Part shown: piece after piece, positions 26,480-35,065 of the stretch | How positions within the stretch are numbered: position 1 is the stretch's first letter | Layout: every line of letters begins with the position of its first letter | Source: an uncultured Actinomycetes bacterium | GTDB taxonomy: Bacteria > Actinomycetota > Thermoleophilia > Solirubrobacterales > 70-9 | Direction of reading: 5' to 3' | DNA length: 64,000 bases | Assembly: GCA_946482365.1 (NCBI GenBank) | Contig: CAMLQY010000005.1 | Coordinates: 1-64,000 of the forward strand | Position numbers and translations under genes: made by a program | Notes under the pieces: model-generated | Seen by the model: the letters and a program-made list of their open reading frames with translations, nothing else | Told to the model about the DNA's origin: nothing | Databases searched by the model: none

Positions 26480-27391
26480 GTGTCTGATGTAAAAGCTCCC
26501 CTCAGGGCTGCTGTGCTCGGGAGCGGCAACATCGCCGCTGATCTAGTGGCCAAGCTCCAGAGAACCCCGAATGTCGATTGCTGTCTTGTTGCGGGGCGCC
26601 GAAACGGGTCACATGGCCTGGACTTCGCACACAGATTGGGATTGAAGACCTCCACGTCGGGATTGGCAGCTGTACTCGAGGAACCAGACGCGTTCGATGT
26701 GGTCTTCGACACGACTTCGGCGGATGCAGCCAAAGCTAGCTGGCCAGAGTTGCGCAACGCAGGACTTAGAGCCATCGACCTGACGCCCTCGAAGCAGGGT
26801 GTGATGTGCGTGCCGGCCCTAAACATCGGTGATACTAGGACGAGTCAGAACGTCAACCTCGTAACCTGTGGCGGGCAGGCGACGCTGCCGTTTATTTTCG
26901 ACATTGCAGCTCACAGTGCAATCTCGTATCTGGAGGTTGTTACGACCAACGCTTCGCGGAGTCTAGGTCCCGCGAGTCGCGAGTACGTAGATGAATACGT
27001 CGCCACCACTGAAGCAGCGATAAGCGAGTTTTCCGGAGTTGACGCTGTCAAGGCGATCCACATCGTCAACCCCGCCGAACCGCCGCAGGTGATGCAAAAC
27101 ACGGTTTTCGCTGAGGTTTCGACCTGCGATCTCGGCGCGATTGCTCAGGCGGTCGCCGAGCGGACCCGGCGCGTGAAGTCCTATATCCCTGGGTTTGAGA
27201 TTGCTGTCGGCCCGGTTATAGATGGCGACCGTCTTTTGCTTACGAGTCGGGTTGCGGGAGCTGGGGACTATCTGCCGACTTACGCAGGCAATCTAGACAT
27301 TATTACCTGCGCTGCTGTAGCGGTCGCCGAGTTTTGGGCCAACGCGGGGGTATTCTCTGGTTCTAGGGCGAAGGCTGAAGTTTCGGCATGA
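26480..27391 (+). CDS. mhpF: Acetaldehyde dehydrogenase (acylating), MhpF/DmpF type
   Basis: 303 aa, GTG start with GGCAAGAGG just upstream. It interconverts short aldehydes and acyl-CoA with NAD. GSGNIAADL is the dinucleotide turn, the catalytic cysteine is in NLVTCGGQATLP, and IVNPAEPP with the QNTVFAEV block is typical of DmpF/BphJ. In the meta-cleavage pathway it forms a channelling complex with the aldolase; the next gene overlaps it by ATGA, so that complex is expected here too. Confidence 0.88.
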   Translation: MSDVKAPLRAAVLGSGNIAADLVAKLQRTPNVDCCLVAGRRNGSHGLDFAHRLGLKTSTSGLAAVLEEPDAFDVVFDTTSADAAKASWPELRNAGLRAIDLTPSKQGVMCVPALNIGDTRTSQNVNLVTCGGQATLPFIFDIAAHSAISYLEVVTTNASRSLGPASREYVDEYVATTEAAISEFSGVDAVKAIHIVNPAEPPQVMQNTVFAEVSTCDLGAIAQAVAERTRRVKSYIPGFEIAVGPVIDGDRLLLTSRVAGAGDYLPTYAGNLDIITCAAVAVAEFWANAGVFSGSRAKAEVSA

Positions 27392-28404
27392 AAGCGAACT
27401 CTCCCGTCCAGCTACTCGACACGTCTCTTCGGGACGGGAACCACGCCGTCGGTCACAGCATCTCGTGCGATCAGATACGGCGCTATGCCCAAGCTGCCGA
27501 CGCTGCCGGTATCGACATGATCGAGTGCGGCCACGGTAACGGACTCGGAGCCTCATCTCTGCAAGTAGGGCGCGCTAGGGAGACGGATCCCGAGATGCTC
27601 GCCGCAGCTCGTGAGGCGGTGACCCGCGGGAGGCTGGTCACCTTGGCGTTGGCTGGGTTTGCGACGCGTAAGCGCGACATCGCGCCGGCTCTGGCGTTGG
27701 GCGTCGACGTCGTGCGGCTGGGTGCCCACTGCACCGAGGCGGATGTCGCGGTTCCGCACATCGACTTCGTGCGGTCTCATGACTGCGAAGCCCACGGAGT
27801 TCTGATGATGGCCCATTACGCACCGGCCGAGTTCCTCTGTGAGCAGGCTCGCCTCTTGGCCGACGCAGGCGCGCAGGCGATCATCGTCATGGATTCGGCC
27901 GGAACGCTTACTCCGGGCTCCGTAGCGGATCGGATAGCTGCGCTGAGCAACATGATCGAAGTTCCGATTGGCTTTCATGCACACAACAATCTCCACCTCG
28001 CCGTCGCCAACGCGGTCGCAGCAGTGTCCGCTGGCGCGACCATCCTCGACGGATCTGCTCGCGGCTTCGGTGCGGGCGCCGGCAACGCCCCGATCGAGGT
28101 CCTCGTCACGGCGATGGACCATCTCGGCATCCCGTGGAACGGCGATACTTACGGAGTCCTCGACGCTGCCGAGTGCGCAGAGGAGCACCTCGTTCCATCG
28201 GTGCCTCACACTGATTCCCTGACCATCCTCAGCGGTTTGTCCGCTGTCTTCTCGGGATTTGTTCCGCACGTCAGACGTGCCGCAACTTGTTACTCGGTCG
28301 ATCCACGGGACATTCTCGTAGAGCTCGGACGGCGGCGAGTAGTCGCCGGGCAGGAGGACGTCGTGGTTGATGTGGCACTGGCCTTGGCCGGAGAATCCAC
28401 TTGA
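27388..28404 (+). CDS. mhpE: 4-hydroxy-2-oxovalerate aldolase, MhpE/DmpG type
   Basis: 338 aa. It reversibly cleaves 4-hydroxy-2-oxoacids to pyruvate and an aldehyde. DTSLRDGNHAVGH carries the LRDG arginine and the catalytic histidine; GFHAHNNLHLAVAN supplies metal-binding histidines; ARGFGAGAGNAP closes the barrel. The length matches DmpG/BphI, including the C-terminal communication domain that receives the dehydrogenase. No ring-cleavage genes lie nearby, so the aldol direction (pyruvate plus aldehyde) in a biosynthetic pathway is as likely as catabolism. Confidence 0.88.
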   Translation: MKANSPVQLLDTSLRDGNHAVGHSISCDQIRRYAQAADAAGIDMIECGHGNGLGASSLQVGRARETDPEMLAAAREAVTRGRLVTLALAGFATRKRDIAPALALGVDVVRLGAHCTEADVAVPHIDFVRSHDCEAHGVLMMAHYAPAEFLCEQARLLADAGAQAIIVMDSAGTLTPGSVADRIAALSNMIEVPIGFHAHNNLHLAVANAVAAVSAGATILDGSARGFGAGAGNAPIEVLVTAMDHLGIPWNGDTYGVLDAAECAEEHLVPSVPHTDSLTILSGLSAVFSGFVPHVRRAATCYSVDPRDILVELGRRRVVAGQEDVVVDVALALAGEST

Positions 28405-28421
28405 TGAGGAGGTGTTGAGCA

Positions 28422-30464
28422 GTGGCAATTAGCGGCATTCCCGATCATGCTCTCCAAGAGGCAATGGCCCTGAACGATGCTTCTGATCGAGTCCGGAAAG
28501 CGCTCGAATGGCGTGGCCGGCCAGACGGATTGGCAGTGGCCTCTGTCAAGTTGCTCGGCAGTTCTGACCTCGCTCATGCGCTTGCGGGCGACTCGCTTGA
28601 CGCCGGCGAGTGCGAACTCGCAATAGACGGATACCTGAAGGAAGTCGGAGATATCCAGCTGACCGGCGCAGATGTTGTAGCGTTGGTGTCACGCTGCCAT
28701 GGCATCGATGTGGCGTTCGCGTACGGGGGCACCTCCGAGCTCGTGCTTTGCGATCGGCTGTCGCGGGTCGGAAACCTCAACCTGGTGAATAGTCGTGGCG
28801 ACAAGGAGGCCGCATTCTTTGCCGCCGGCGCATCGCTGCTTAGGCCGTGGCGTGCCCTGGCGGTGATCCACGGAGCTCGTGGTCTCACCAACGCCTGTGG
28901 AGCTATTGCGGACGCCCGCAGAAGCGAGTTGGCGACGGTATGCATGGTGGGATTGCCGTCGACGGGCTCCGCTCCGTTTCTTCCTCCCCACGGTGAGGAT
29001 GGCCTGCTGGGAGCCATCTCGCATTTCACCAAGGGCTGGTGGCAAGCCCCTCCGGTGAGCGACGATCCAGCCGAGCGCCGGAGCCAAGCGATCACCTTTG
29101 TGCAGTCCCTTCAGTCCGCTTTTGCCGACGCTTCGACGCACCCCCACGGGCCCCGCCTGTTCGGAATACCCCAGGACGTCGCCGAGGCTCCGTGGCTGGA
29201 GCTGGAGGCCGTCGCCGAGACGCTCGACATCGCGCCGTCACCGCCTCGACGGGAACCGGACCCCGATGCCGTCGCGGCTGCAGCGACGCTGATCAGGGGG
29301 GCGGCCAGTCCGGTGGTCATGATCGACGACTACGCCCTTCGCTATCCGGCCATTCGCCCCCTCTTGGCGAGTCTCGCGGATATAGCCGACGCTCCTGTGC
29401 TCCAGCTGAGGTACACGCGTGGCCCAATGATGCACGAGCGCCTGTCGTCGCACGACGTGCCTCGATTCCTCGGTTGGTATGACGCCGGGCGGCCTGAGCA
29501 CGTTGCTGCGATGGAAGGCGCAGACCTTCTTATCACCGTCGAGGATCGCAACATGTACCCGCGCGTCGTCGGCCCGCTCCCGCCGTGTCGAAAGTTGGCT
29601 CTCACTGCGGACCTGTCTAAGGTCGAAAAGAACAAGTACCTCACCGCTGACGACCTCGCGGTCGAGGGTGATGTGGACCTTGTGCTCAGCGAGATCCTGG
29701 GCCAGCTCGGGTCACCCCACGTCCCTGGCGGTGCGCCCGTCTATGGAGATGAGAGCTCGTCGGAGCGTGCCGTAGCGATCGACCTGGGGATGGTCGACGG
29801 TGAGGACATAGCTCGCACGGTGCGGAGGAGAATCGGCCAAGCCATCGGCGAGGCGCTCGATCTGCATCGAACTCCAGTGCTCGTAGATGACAGCTCGATG
29901 TTCGGCGGGCTGATGTCCGACGAGTACGACTCCCTGCCAACCCGTACGCGCGTTCTCGGTGCTCACGGCGGCTTCATAGGGTCGTCGCTGCCGCTCGCCG
30001 CGGGGCTGGCCTTCGGCGACCCCGAGGCCAGCGTGCTGTGTTTCACGGGAGACCAGGGGTTTACGAATAGCTGCCAGGCATTGGTCGCGGCCGGAGAGTG
30101 CGGGGTGGGGCCGGTTTGCGTCGTGGCCAACAACGGAGAGGCGGTTTCGCTGCTGAAGCAGGGCACCGCACAGGACCCGACACTCTTCGACTACCAGGGA
30201 TATCCCCACCTACGCAACGGCGGTGCCTTTTCCTATACGGGCGTCGCGAAGAACATGGGAGTTGACTGCACGACGATCGATCTCTCTGACCTCAGCTCGC
30301 CGGAGAAGGTTGATGGGGAACTCCGCAGGTTCAAGCACCAACTGGTCACAGGTTTGCGGGACACCGCGCCCCGGATGATCGAGCTACGTCTTCCCGGGCT
30401 GTCCGACTTCTGGTCGGGAATATGGGAGGTGGGGGGCCGTGAAGCCGTACGAGTCCCCGCCTGA
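28422..30464 (+). CDS. ThDP-dependent enzyme, acetolactate-synthase/2-oxoacid-decarboxylase-like, with extra N-terminal domain
   Basis: 680 aa; GTG start after GAGGAGG. The ThDP site is intact: Glu129 in SRGDKEAAFFAAG and the cofactor motif GDQ(543-545)-x24-NN(570-571). The central domain (~270-440) resembles the dimer-interface domain of the POX/ALS family. About 80 residues before the first ThDP domain are additional and helical; I find no match for them. ALS-family enzymes decarboxylate a 2-oxoacid and can ligate the remaining acyl anion to an aldehyde or ketone. With a pyruvate aldolase upstream and a DXS-like gene overlapping downstream, carboligation of a C3-C5 oxoacid is plausible. Substrate unknown. 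Confidence 0.78.
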   Translation: MAISGIPDHALQEAMALNDASDRVRKALEWRGRPDGLAVASVKLLGSSDLAHALAGDSLDAGECELAIDGYLKEVGDIQLTGADVVALVSRCHGIDVAFAYGGTSELVLCDRLSRVGNLNLVNSRGDKEAAFFAAGASLLRPWRALAVIHGARGLTNACGAIADARRSELATVCMVGLPSTGSAPFLPPHGEDGLLGAISHFTKGWWQAPPVSDDPAERRSQAITFVQSLQSAFADASTHPHGPRLFGIPQDVAEAPWLELEAVAETLDIAPSPPRREPDPDAVAAAATLIRGAASPVVMIDDYALRYPAIRPLLASLADIADAPVLQLRYTRGPMMHERLSSHDVPRFLGWYDAGRPEHVAAMEGADLLITVEDRNMYPRVVGPLPPCRKLALTADLSKVEKNKYLTADDLAVEGDVDLVLSEILGQLGSPHVPGGAPVYGDESSSERAVAIDLGMVDGEDIARTVRRRIGQAIGEALDLHRTPVLVDDSSMFGGLMSDEYDSLPTRTRVLGAHGGFIGSSLPLAAGLAFGDPEASVLCFTGDQGFTNSCQALVAAGECGVGPVCVVANNGEAVSLLKQGTAQDPTLFDYQGYPHLRNGGAFSYTGVAKNMGVDCTTIDLSDLSSPEKVDGELRRFKHQLVTGLRDTAPRMIELRLPGLSDFWSGIWEVGGREAVRVPA

Positions 30465-32337
30465 GCTCCTCGCGCATGAGGGTCCGGTGCTCCGCCGCAC
30501 GCGAGACCTGGCTGCCCTCAAGGCTCTGTCGTTGCCCGAGACGCGTGAGCTCGCTGACGAGCTCCGGCAGTATCTGATTGCGCTGACCGGCATCACCGGC
30601 GGCCATCTCGGGGTGAATCTCGGAGCGGTGGAGCTCAATCTCGCCGCGTATCGCGTGTTTGACTCACCCGACGACGTCCTCATCTGGGCAGGCCATGAGA
30701 CCTATTGCCAGAAGCTCTTCACCGGACGGCGAGGCCAGATCGCCACGCTACGTCAGCCCGGGGGCCTGTCTGGATTCACGGAGCCGCGAGAGTCAGAGCA
30801 CGACTGGACGTGTAACACTCACGTTTCGATCGGCCTGAGCTATGGCGCCGGCGCCGCACATGCGCGCGACTGCACCGGCGACGACCACCATGTTGTGGTG
30901 TGTTGCGGGGACGGCGCCCTGACCGGCGGCATGGCCCTCGAGGCTCTGGTCAATATCGGCTACAGGGGCACGCGAGTCGTTATCTTGCTCAACGATAACG
31001 GCCGCTCTTACGCGCCGACCACGAGTCGTCTGAGCCTGCAGATCAACGAGTTGGCCGGCGACCCTACCTATGTGGCTGCCACCACCGGCGGCAGTCGTGA
31101 CGCCTGCCGAACCGCAGCCTCCGGTTCGCTTGCGCCGGCCGCACGAGTCCTCGGAGACAAGGACCAAGTCGATGTCGCGACTTTCTTCGAAACTCTGGGG
31201 ATTCGCTATCTCGACGTCGTCGACGGCCATGATGTCGCGGCGCTCGAATCCAGCTTGCGGGAAGCCATGGAGGTGGATGGGCCTGTAGTGGTCCACGCTC
31301 TCACCGAGAAGGGGCATGGATACGAACCGGCACGGGCCGATGATGAGAAGAGGTTCCATGACGTGAAGCCGACCAACGGTAAGGACGCGCCGGCACAGGC
31401 GAAGATGGCCTTCACGGACGTCTTCGGATCCGAGCTGATGGCAATTGCACGCGACGACCCCAGAGTTCATGCCATCGTCGCAGCCATGCCGGGCTCCACC
31501 GGCCTTTTGCCGTTCGCGCGTGAGTTCCCCCGGCGGTTCGTGGACGCCGGGATCGCCGAGCAGCACGCCGTGGGGCTCGCGGCGGGGATGGCCATGAGGG
31601 GCCTGCGACCGTTCGTCGCGATCTTCTCGACTTTCCTGATGCGCGCCTTCGATCAGATCAATCTCGATGTCGGACTGCTCGAACTACCGGTCGTCTTTTG
31701 CGTCGACCGGGCTGGTATCACGGGCTCGGATGGCCCGAGTCACCAGGGTGTGCTCGATGTGTCTCTGGCGACCAGAGTGCCGGGCATGACGGTCTTCGCG
31801 CCATCGTCGGCGCTCGAGCTACGTGCGATGATGCGAACGGCGCAGACGCTGACTGGACCTTCGATGATTCGGTTCCCGAAAGCGGTGGCCCCGCAGGGGT
31901 CGGACGCTGAAGTCGGAGTCGGACTCCATGCACGGCAGGCATATGCGACGGGGAACGACGTCGCCATCATCGCTACGGGCAGGCTTTTGGGGCCAGCCCT
32001 TCAGGCAGGGCGCGATCTGGCGGAGGAAGGAATCGGCGTCGCCGTGTGGGACGCTCGATTGGTTGCGCCGCTGGATGTCGAGATGATCGAGGCTGCGGCC
32101 AGTGCCTCTCTCGTCGTCACCGTCGAGGACGGGATGGTTCCAGGGGGCCTTGAATCGGAGGTCGTCCATGCGCTTCGTTCCTGCTGGCAACATGGCCGTC
32201 CCCGCGTTGTGGGACTTGGAACCCCTCGGGCATGGATTCCACAGGGCAAGCCAGAGACGATCCTTGCCGAACTCGGCTTGGATGCCGCCGGCATCGCCTC
32301 CTCAATCAAGGCCGCCCTCCAGACGGCGACCGTCTAG
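30439..32337 (+). CDS. Divergent 1-deoxy-D-xylulose-5-phosphate-synthase-like ThDP enzyme
   Basis: 632 aa, full DXS length. The ThDP motif GDGALTGG...NDN (157-187), GGHLG (His56), GHETYCQK (His86), the HGYEPARAD segment and GIAEQHAV (Glu374) are conserved, so it should bind ThDP and catalyse a decarboxylating or transketolase-like ligation. Several DXS-specific positions differ: the GHSSTS block reads NTHVSIG, and the conserved histidine after RAFDQ is replaced (INLDV). No terpene genes are near, so a precursor-supply role is unlikely; a changed acceptor is more plausible. The start overlaps the previous gene by 26 nt. Confidence 0.75.
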   Translation: MKPYESPPELLAHEGPVLRRTRDLAALKALSLPETRELADELRQYLIALTGITGGHLGVNLGAVELNLAAYRVFDSPDDVLIWAGHETYCQKLFTGRRGQIATLRQPGGLSGFTEPRESEHDWTCNTHVSIGLSYGAGAAHARDCTGDDHHVVVCCGDGALTGGMALEALVNIGYRGTRVVILLNDNGRSYAPTTSRLSLQINELAGDPTYVAATTGGSRDACRTAASGSLAPAARVLGDKDQVDVATFFETLGIRYLDVVDGHDVAALESSLREAMEVDGPVVVHALTEKGHGYEPARADDEKRFHDVKPTNGKDAPAQAKMAFTDVFGSELMAIARDDPRVHAIVAAMPGSTGLLPFAREFPRRFVDAGIAEQHAVGLAAGMAMRGLRPFVAIFSTFLMRAFDQINLDVGLLELPVVFCVDRAGITGSDGPSHQGVLDVSLATRVPGMTVFAPSSALELRAMMRTAQTLTGPSMIRFPKAVAPQGSDAEVGVGLHARQAYATGNDVAIIATGRLLGPALQAGRDLAEEGIGVAVWDARLVAPLDVEMIEAAASASLVVTVEDGMVPGGLESEVVHALRSCWQHGRPRVVGLGTPRAWIPQGKPETILAELGLDAAGIASSIKAALQTATV

Positions 32338-32373
32338 ATGTCTTGGGTATGCCTCTACATCTGGGCCGAGCGC

Positions 32374-32856
32374 TCAAAGCGGTCGTACCGTCACCTCGGA
32401 ATCACCAAGCATCTGGGCCAGCAGCAATCCCCGCGCTTCGCAGTGAAGAGGCAAAGCCGTTCCCATCGCCTCCTTGATTGTGTCGGCGCTCCTTCCGTTC
32501 GAACCGCGACACACAGTCAGGTGGATACGCCAGTGCTCGTCGAGTTCATCTACGACGCTCACGGCGTCGAGGATACTGGCTCGCCATTGCATCAGCGCAC
32601 TGTCCTCGTCGGGGAACAAGCAGATCGCGTCCCCGAGGGTGCCAACCGAGGCCAAGTTGTACTGGGTCCCACGGATCGCGATGCTCAGCCGACTGAGTGT
32701 CGGCAGGGGGAGAGGCACAGACAGCGTCCAAGGGCCCGCGATGGTCATGTGCGCCGGAATGCCGTGGGCACTGGACCAGTCGCCGACCTGCCGAAACGGT
32801 TTGACCAGCGTTTCGGCCTCTGCCACAGGCATCAGGATCGATTGGAACTGGGGCAT
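32374..32856 (-). CDS. 2H phosphoesterase / 2'-5' RNA-ligase-like protein
   Basis: 160 aa on the strand opposite to its neighbours. Two H-x-T motifs, AHMTIAG (residue ~36) and IHLTVCR (residue ~111), define the 2H phosphoesterase superfamily, which cleaves 2',3'-cyclic phosphates or related diesters. The length fits single-domain LigT/YjcG-like proteins. It is convergent with the DXS-like gene and divergent from the hydratase gene (38-nt gap). A role on a cyclic phosphate intermediate is possible but not shown. Confidence 0.75.
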   Translation of the reverse strand: MPQFQSILMPVAEAETLVKPFRQVGDWSSAHGIPAHMTIAGPWTLSVPLPLPTLSRLSIAIRGTQYNLASVGTLGDAICLFPDEDSALMQWRASILDAVSVVDELDEHWRIHLTVCRGSNGRSADTIKEAMGTALPLHCEARGLLLAQMLGDSEVTVRPL

Positions 32857-32894
32857 CGCTCAGGTAACTCGATGTTACTGCCGGACCACGCGAG

Positions 32895-33698
32895 TTGACG
32901 AAGATGCCCTGCTCGCCTGAGCCGACCCCTGCCCACACTAGAGGGACCGATCACCTAGCAGCCGAACTGCTCGAAGCAGCGCGGTCTGCTCAGCCGATCC
33001 AGCCTCTGAGAACGCGCTTTCCCACGCTAACCATCGCGGACGCCTACGAAATCCAAAAGGCCATTCGCGAAGCGAGGATCCAGGACGGCGAGGCGGTAGT
33101 GGGACAAAAGATCGGGCTGACGAGCGTTGCCATGCAGAGGCAACTCGGTATCCGGCAGCCGGACTTCGGCTTCATTACGGATCGAATGCTCATGCAGTCC
33201 CCCGCGGTGCTTTCACGGCAACAGCTGATCAACCCGATGATTGAGGCAGAGATCGCATTCTTCTTCGACGAGGCGCTTCCGGCCGACATCTCGGCTTCCG
33301 AAGTGATGAGTCGCTGCTCGGCCATCGCGCCGGCGCTCGAGGTCATCGACAGTCGCATCGCCGAGTGGGACATAGGGATCGTCGACACGATCGCTGACAA
33401 TGCTTCATGTGGGGCTGTGGCTTTGGGCGATCCGTGCGAGCCCCCGGAGCGCCTCGAATCGTGCGAGATGACGCTTCGGGTCGCCGATGTCTCTGCGACG
33501 GGGTCGGGCTCCGCCGTGCTCGGCCATCCTGTCCGGCCGATCGCTTGGCTGGTCCGAACGCTGGCCGCTCTCGGTGAGCAGGTTGGACCAGGAATCGTGA
33601 TCTCGGGCGCCTGGACGCGGGCGCTTCCAATCGATGCCGGATCGGGCGCCGATGCAGTCTTCGAGAATGTCGGCGCGGTATCGCTGGAGGTCCGTTGA
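32895..33698 (+). CDS. mhpD: 2-oxopent-4-enoate hydratase family protein (MhpD-like)
   Basis: 267 aa from TTG at 32895; an ATG at 32904 is an equal alternative. The family hydrates 2-hydroxypenta-2,4-dienoate to 4-hydroxy-2-oxovalerate, the substrate of the aldolase encoded at 27388. Signatures are VGQKIGLTS, PDFGFITDRM, the metal-binding MIEAEIAF glutamates, and the C-terminal GIVISGAW...ENVGAVSLEV. 4-Oxalocrotonate decarboxylase is a close relative and cannot be excluded. Hydratase, aldolase and dehydrogenase together reproduce the mhpDEF set but are split by other cluster genes. Confidence 0.82.
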   Translation: MTKMPCSPEPTPAHTRGTDHLAAELLEAARSAQPIQPLRTRFPTLTIADAYEIQKAIREARIQDGEAVVGQKIGLTSVAMQRQLGIRQPDFGFITDRMLMQSPAVLSRQQLINPMIEAEIAFFFDEALPADISASEVMSRCSAIAPALEVIDSRIAEWDIGIVDTIADNASCGAVALGDPCEPPERLESCEMTLRVADVSATGSGSAVLGHPVRPIAWLVRTLAALGEQVGPGIVISGAWTRALPIDAGSGADAVFENVGAVSLEVR

Positions 33699-35065
33699 AC
33701 TCGGTCATCGACCCGAGCATCTTCACGCTGTGCGACGTACGGGCCGATGACAACAGGCTCGACGAGGCCACTGCGCGAGCTCTTGGTACCGCGTTCGCCC
33801 TCCGTCTGCGCTCGGACAGCGGAGCCGTCGTTGTCGGCCGCGATGCACGGGCGGGTTCGGCCGCCCTCTCCGCCGCCGTCATCGATGGTCTCGTCTTCGG
33901 CGGCGCGAACGTCTGCGATATCGGTCTCGCGCCCACGGAGGTAGCGCACTGGTTCGCCATGCAGAATGACTGGCCCGGGGCGATCTCGGTGACCGCCTCG
34001 CACTGGCCGCCGGAGTTCCTCGGCCTGAAGTTCCTGCTTCCCGAAGGACAGGTGCTTCACGGAGTTGCCCTTTCCGCCCTCGCTCATCCCCCAGAAGGAG
34101 TCGACGTAGGTCGCGGCACCGTGGCGAGATGCTCGGTGGTCGACGAGTACGTGTCGTTTCTGACGTCACTCCATGCGCCCGTTGACCTTCGTGGAACCAG
34201 CGTCCTTGCCGACGCCGCCTGCGGAGCGATGAGCCGATATGCGGACGCGCTTTTCGCTGAGCTGGGAGTCGCTGTCGTCCGGCGCTGCTGGGGCCTCGGC
34301 GATGACAGCAAGGAGGCTTACATCGCGGATCCAGCAACGCCCGAGAGTCGCACCGAGATGTCTGCGGCAGTCCTCCGGAGCGATGTAGACATCGGAATTG
34401 CTTGGGACGGGGACGGCGATCGCTGCATAGTCACCGACAACGAAGGCCAGTCGATCGTCTCAGCGCATCTGGGTGCATTGCTCGCGATCGATGAGCTCCG
34501 CCGCGCGTCTCAGCGGGTCATTGTCCACGATGTCACCTTCGGTCCCTCGCTGACAGTGCCGGCACGAGACCTCGGCGCCCAGGTGGTCGTCACGGCTGTG
34601 GGGAATCCCTTTATGAAGTCTGCGATTCGCCGCAACTCCGCCTGTTATGCCGCAGAGGCTTCCGGTCACCACTACTTTCGCGCGCTGGGTGGAATCGACT
34701 CGGGACTCCTTTGCGCGGCGAAGGTGCTTTTGGCGTGCGCTCGCGCTCAGGTGAGCATCGCCGATCTGGTGCGGCCGTTCCGTGAGAAGTATTTCGTCGC
34801 CGAGCAGGAGACGGTGAAGACCGCCGATCCCCCAGCGGCGCTACACCGGGCCCGTACCGTGCTGGGCGAGCCGTCGAGTGAACTCGACGGATTGAGCTAC
34901 ACGACTGACAACTCTTATCTCACCCTGCGTGCTTCGTTGTCGGGAGGCGCCGTCCGAGTGCATGCCGAGTCCACGTTGGGGCAAGACCACCTCGAGACGC
35001 TCAGAGATCGAGCCTGCCGTTCACTCGATCCAACTGGGTCGGCAGCTTTGCGTGGTCAGCGATGA
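33695..35065 (+). CDS. Phosphoglucomutase/phosphomannomutase family protein
   Basis: 456 aa; TTG start at 33695 with GGAGG six bases upstream, overlapping the hydratase stop. All four active-site loops are recognisable: phosphoserine Ser102 in VTASHWPP, magnesium loop DGDGDR (238-243), sugar loop AEASGHHYF, and a C-terminal TTDNSY...RVHAEST phosphate loop. It should move phosphate between the C1 and C6/C5 hydroxyls of a sugar. The phosphoserine loop lacks the usual NP after TASH, and the sugar loop has EASGH rather than EESGH, suggesting a non-standard sugar. Confidence 0.8.
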   Translation: MNSVIDPSIFTLCDVRADDNRLDEATARALGTAFALRLRSDSGAVVVGRDARAGSAALSAAVIDGLVFGGANVCDIGLAPTEVAHWFAMQNDWPGAISVTASHWPPEFLGLKFLLPEGQVLHGVALSALAHPPEGVDVGRGTVARCSVVDEYVSFLTSLHAPVDLRGTSVLADAACGAMSRYADALFAELGVAVVRRCWGLGDDSKEAYIADPATPESRTEMSAAVLRSDVDIGIAWDGDGDRCIVTDNEGQSIVSAHLGALLAIDELRRASQRVIVHDVTFGPSLTVPARDLGAQVVVTAVGNPFMKSAIRRNSACYAAEASGHHYFRALGGIDSGLLCAAKVLLACARAQVSIADLVRPFREKYFVAEQETVKTADPPAALHRARTVLGEPSSELDGLSYTTDNSYLTLRASLSGGAVRVHAESTLGQDHLETLRDRACRSLDPTGSAALRGQR

